NCBI RefSeq assembly: GCF_001314325.1
Contig: NZ_CP009429.1
Location: 3,348,501-3,412,500 of the forward strand
Source of the DNA: Sphingopyxis macrogoltabida
GTDB taxonomy: Bacteria; Pseudomonadota; Alphaproteobacteria; Sphingomonadales; Sphingomonadaceae
Reading direction: 5' to 3'
Length of the DNA: 64,000 nt
Shown: in pieces, positions 63,236 through 64,000 of the stretch
Layout: every line of letters begins with the position of its first letter
Position numbering within the stretch: position 1 is the first letter of the stretch
Program-made: the position numbers and the translations under genes
Notes under the pieces: generated by a model
The model's database searches: none
The model's input: the letters and a program-made list of their open reading frames with translations, nothing else
What the model was told of the DNA's origin: nothing

Positions 63236-63255
63236 GCCGGCGCTCAGGCGCCGGC
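63236..63255. terminator. Hairpin between convergent genes
   Basis: An 8-bp GC stem (GCCGGCGC at 63236-63243, GCGCCGGC at 63248-63255) with a 4-base loop. It lies directly after the Mla lipoprotein stop and overlaps the last codons of the convergent Lrp gene, so it could end both transcripts. No T-run. Confidence 0.45.
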
Positions 63256-63717
63256 ATGGCCGAGCGGCAGGCTCGACGTGCGCTTGACCTCGCTCATCAC
63301 GACGCTCGACGTCACCTCCCCCACCGCGGGAAGCTGCGAGAGCGTTTCGTAGAAGAATTTCTCGTAATAGCCGATGTCGGGGACGATGACCTTGAGCAGC
63401 ACGTCGATCCCGCCAAGCAGGATATAGCATTCGAGGATTTCGGGAATTTCCTGCACCTGCTGCCGGAACGCCGAGGTCGCCTGCGGGTCGTGGGCAACGA
63501 GCTTGACCGTCGCGAATATCTCGATGGTCAGGCCCAGCGCGGCAGGATCGACCAGCCATGTCTGGCGCCGGAGCACGCCCCTTTCCTTGAGCGCCCGGAC
63601 ACGCCTCCAGCAGGGCGGCGGGGTCATTCCGAGCTTGTCGGCAAGCTCGGCGATCGAAAGGCCGCCATCCTCCTGCAACAGTGAAATGATTCGGCGATCA
63701 ATCGAATCCAAGGTCAT
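63244..63717 (-). CDS. Lrp/AsnC-family transcriptional regulator
   Basis: 157 residues. The N-terminal helix-turn-helix (LDSIDRRIISLLQEDGGL, then SIAELADKLGMTPPPCWRRV) precedes the RAM ligand domain with GGIDVLLKVIVPDIGYYEKF (quoted in part by position, about residues 95-115). The ATG at 63717 is preferred over an in-frame GTG at 63729 because the family starts with a short lead into LDSIDRR. It is divergent from the leucine-dehydrogenase-family gene, its likely target. Confidence 0.92.
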   Translation of the reverse strand: MTLDSIDRRIISLLQEDGGLSIAELADKLGMTPPPCWRRVRALKERGVLRRQTWLVDPAALGLTIEIFATVKLVAHDPQATSAFRQQVQEIPEILECYILLGGIDVLLKVIVPDIGYYEKFFYETLSQLPAVGEVTSSVVMSEVKRTSSLPLGHAGA

Positions 63718-63835
63718 ATATTTTATCACAATTGCCAGTATGAGGTATTATAATTACCTCGATTGACGATTTATCGCAATCATCCTGAATGAAATTACCC
63801 GCCTCTCCTGCGACATTCGTTGGCAGGAGGAAGCG

Positions 63836-64000
63836 ATGTTTCACCACCATCCGTCATTCGACCGGCACAAGCTGGTCACCGCGCGCCACGACGATGCGTC
63901 GGGCCTGTCGGCAATCATCGCCGTCCACGACGACAGCCGCGGCCCGGCGATCGGCGGGTGCCGGATCAGTCCCTATGCGACGCCCGATGCCGCGCTCAAC
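63836..64000 (+). CDS. Glu/Leu/Phe/Val dehydrogenase family protein, 5' part
   Basis: Only the first 55 residues are in the window. The start ATG at 63836 has AGGAGG 7 bases upstream. The sequence FDRHKLVTARHDDASGLSAI, then RGPAIGGCRISPY, matches the N-terminal substrate domain of leucine/valine dehydrogenases, NAD-dependent oxidative deaminases of branched-chain amino acids. The divergent Lrp/AsnC regulator fits amino-acid-responsive control. The frame runs off the window end. Confidence 0.82.
   Translation, partial: MFHHHPSFDRHKLVTARHDDASGLSAIIAVHDDSRGPAIGGCRISPYATPDAALN

Overview
The window is a high-G+C chromosomal segment of an alphaproteobacterium, most likely a sphingomonad (Sphingopyxis/Sphingomonas type). 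This rests on recognised protein families and gene order: an nfu, rutE-like, tsaB, rimI, mucR, fur, plsC, miaB, phoH block, a cpa/tad pilus locus, an Mla system with a STAS-fused permease, and dense start/stop overlaps. No database search was possible, so all functions come from motifs and context read in the sequence.

Layout. 1-2.5 kb: the end of a membrane protein and two tandem paralogous exported proteins of unknown function. 2.5-9.2 kb (minus strand): housekeeping genes for tRNA modification (miaB, tsaB), Fe-S maturation (nfu), lipid synthesis (plsC) and regulation (fur, mucR). 9.3-11.2 kb: an RNase H-fold-like protein, tRNA-Thr(TGT) and a DUF2569-like membrane protein. 11.2-25 kb: a complete Tad/Flp pilus locus (flp, cpaB, cpaC, small lipoprotein, cpaE, cpaF, tadB, tadC, tadD, a second TPR gene, cpaA), with three tadE/G-type minor pilin genes on the opposite strand. 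An IS256-family element (11692-13082) sits between the likely promoter/leader and flp.

25-48 kb: a catabolic island. It holds two gamma-glutamyltranspeptidase-like Ntn hydrolases (one with Cys in place of the Thr nucleophile), an esterase-like alpha/beta hydrolase, a prolidase-type amidohydrolase, a DUF885 peptidase, an AraC regulator, two S9 prolyl-oligopeptidase-type enzymes and a TonB-dependent receptor. These are followed by folD, heterotetrameric sarcosine oxidase (soxBDAG) and purU. Five promoter regions in the island carry a related ACA-N4-TGT element. I infer a single regulon that imports peptides, cleaves them (probably at proline-like, N-alkylated residues), demethylates the released sarcosine, and burns the one-carbon unit to formate through tetrahydrofolate.

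48-64 kb: a DUF1801 protein, cyclopropane fatty acid synthase, a Tat-lipoprotein molybdopterin oxidoreductase with its cytochrome b, a perfect 29-bp inverted repeat, an acyl-CoA synthetase, the operon lgt-midA-GNAT-pgeF-MFS, a PLP enzyme of the cystathionine gamma-synthase type, a HAD phosphatase, the Mla lipid-transport operon, and an Lrp regulator divergent from a leucine-dehydrogenase-family gene cut by the window end.
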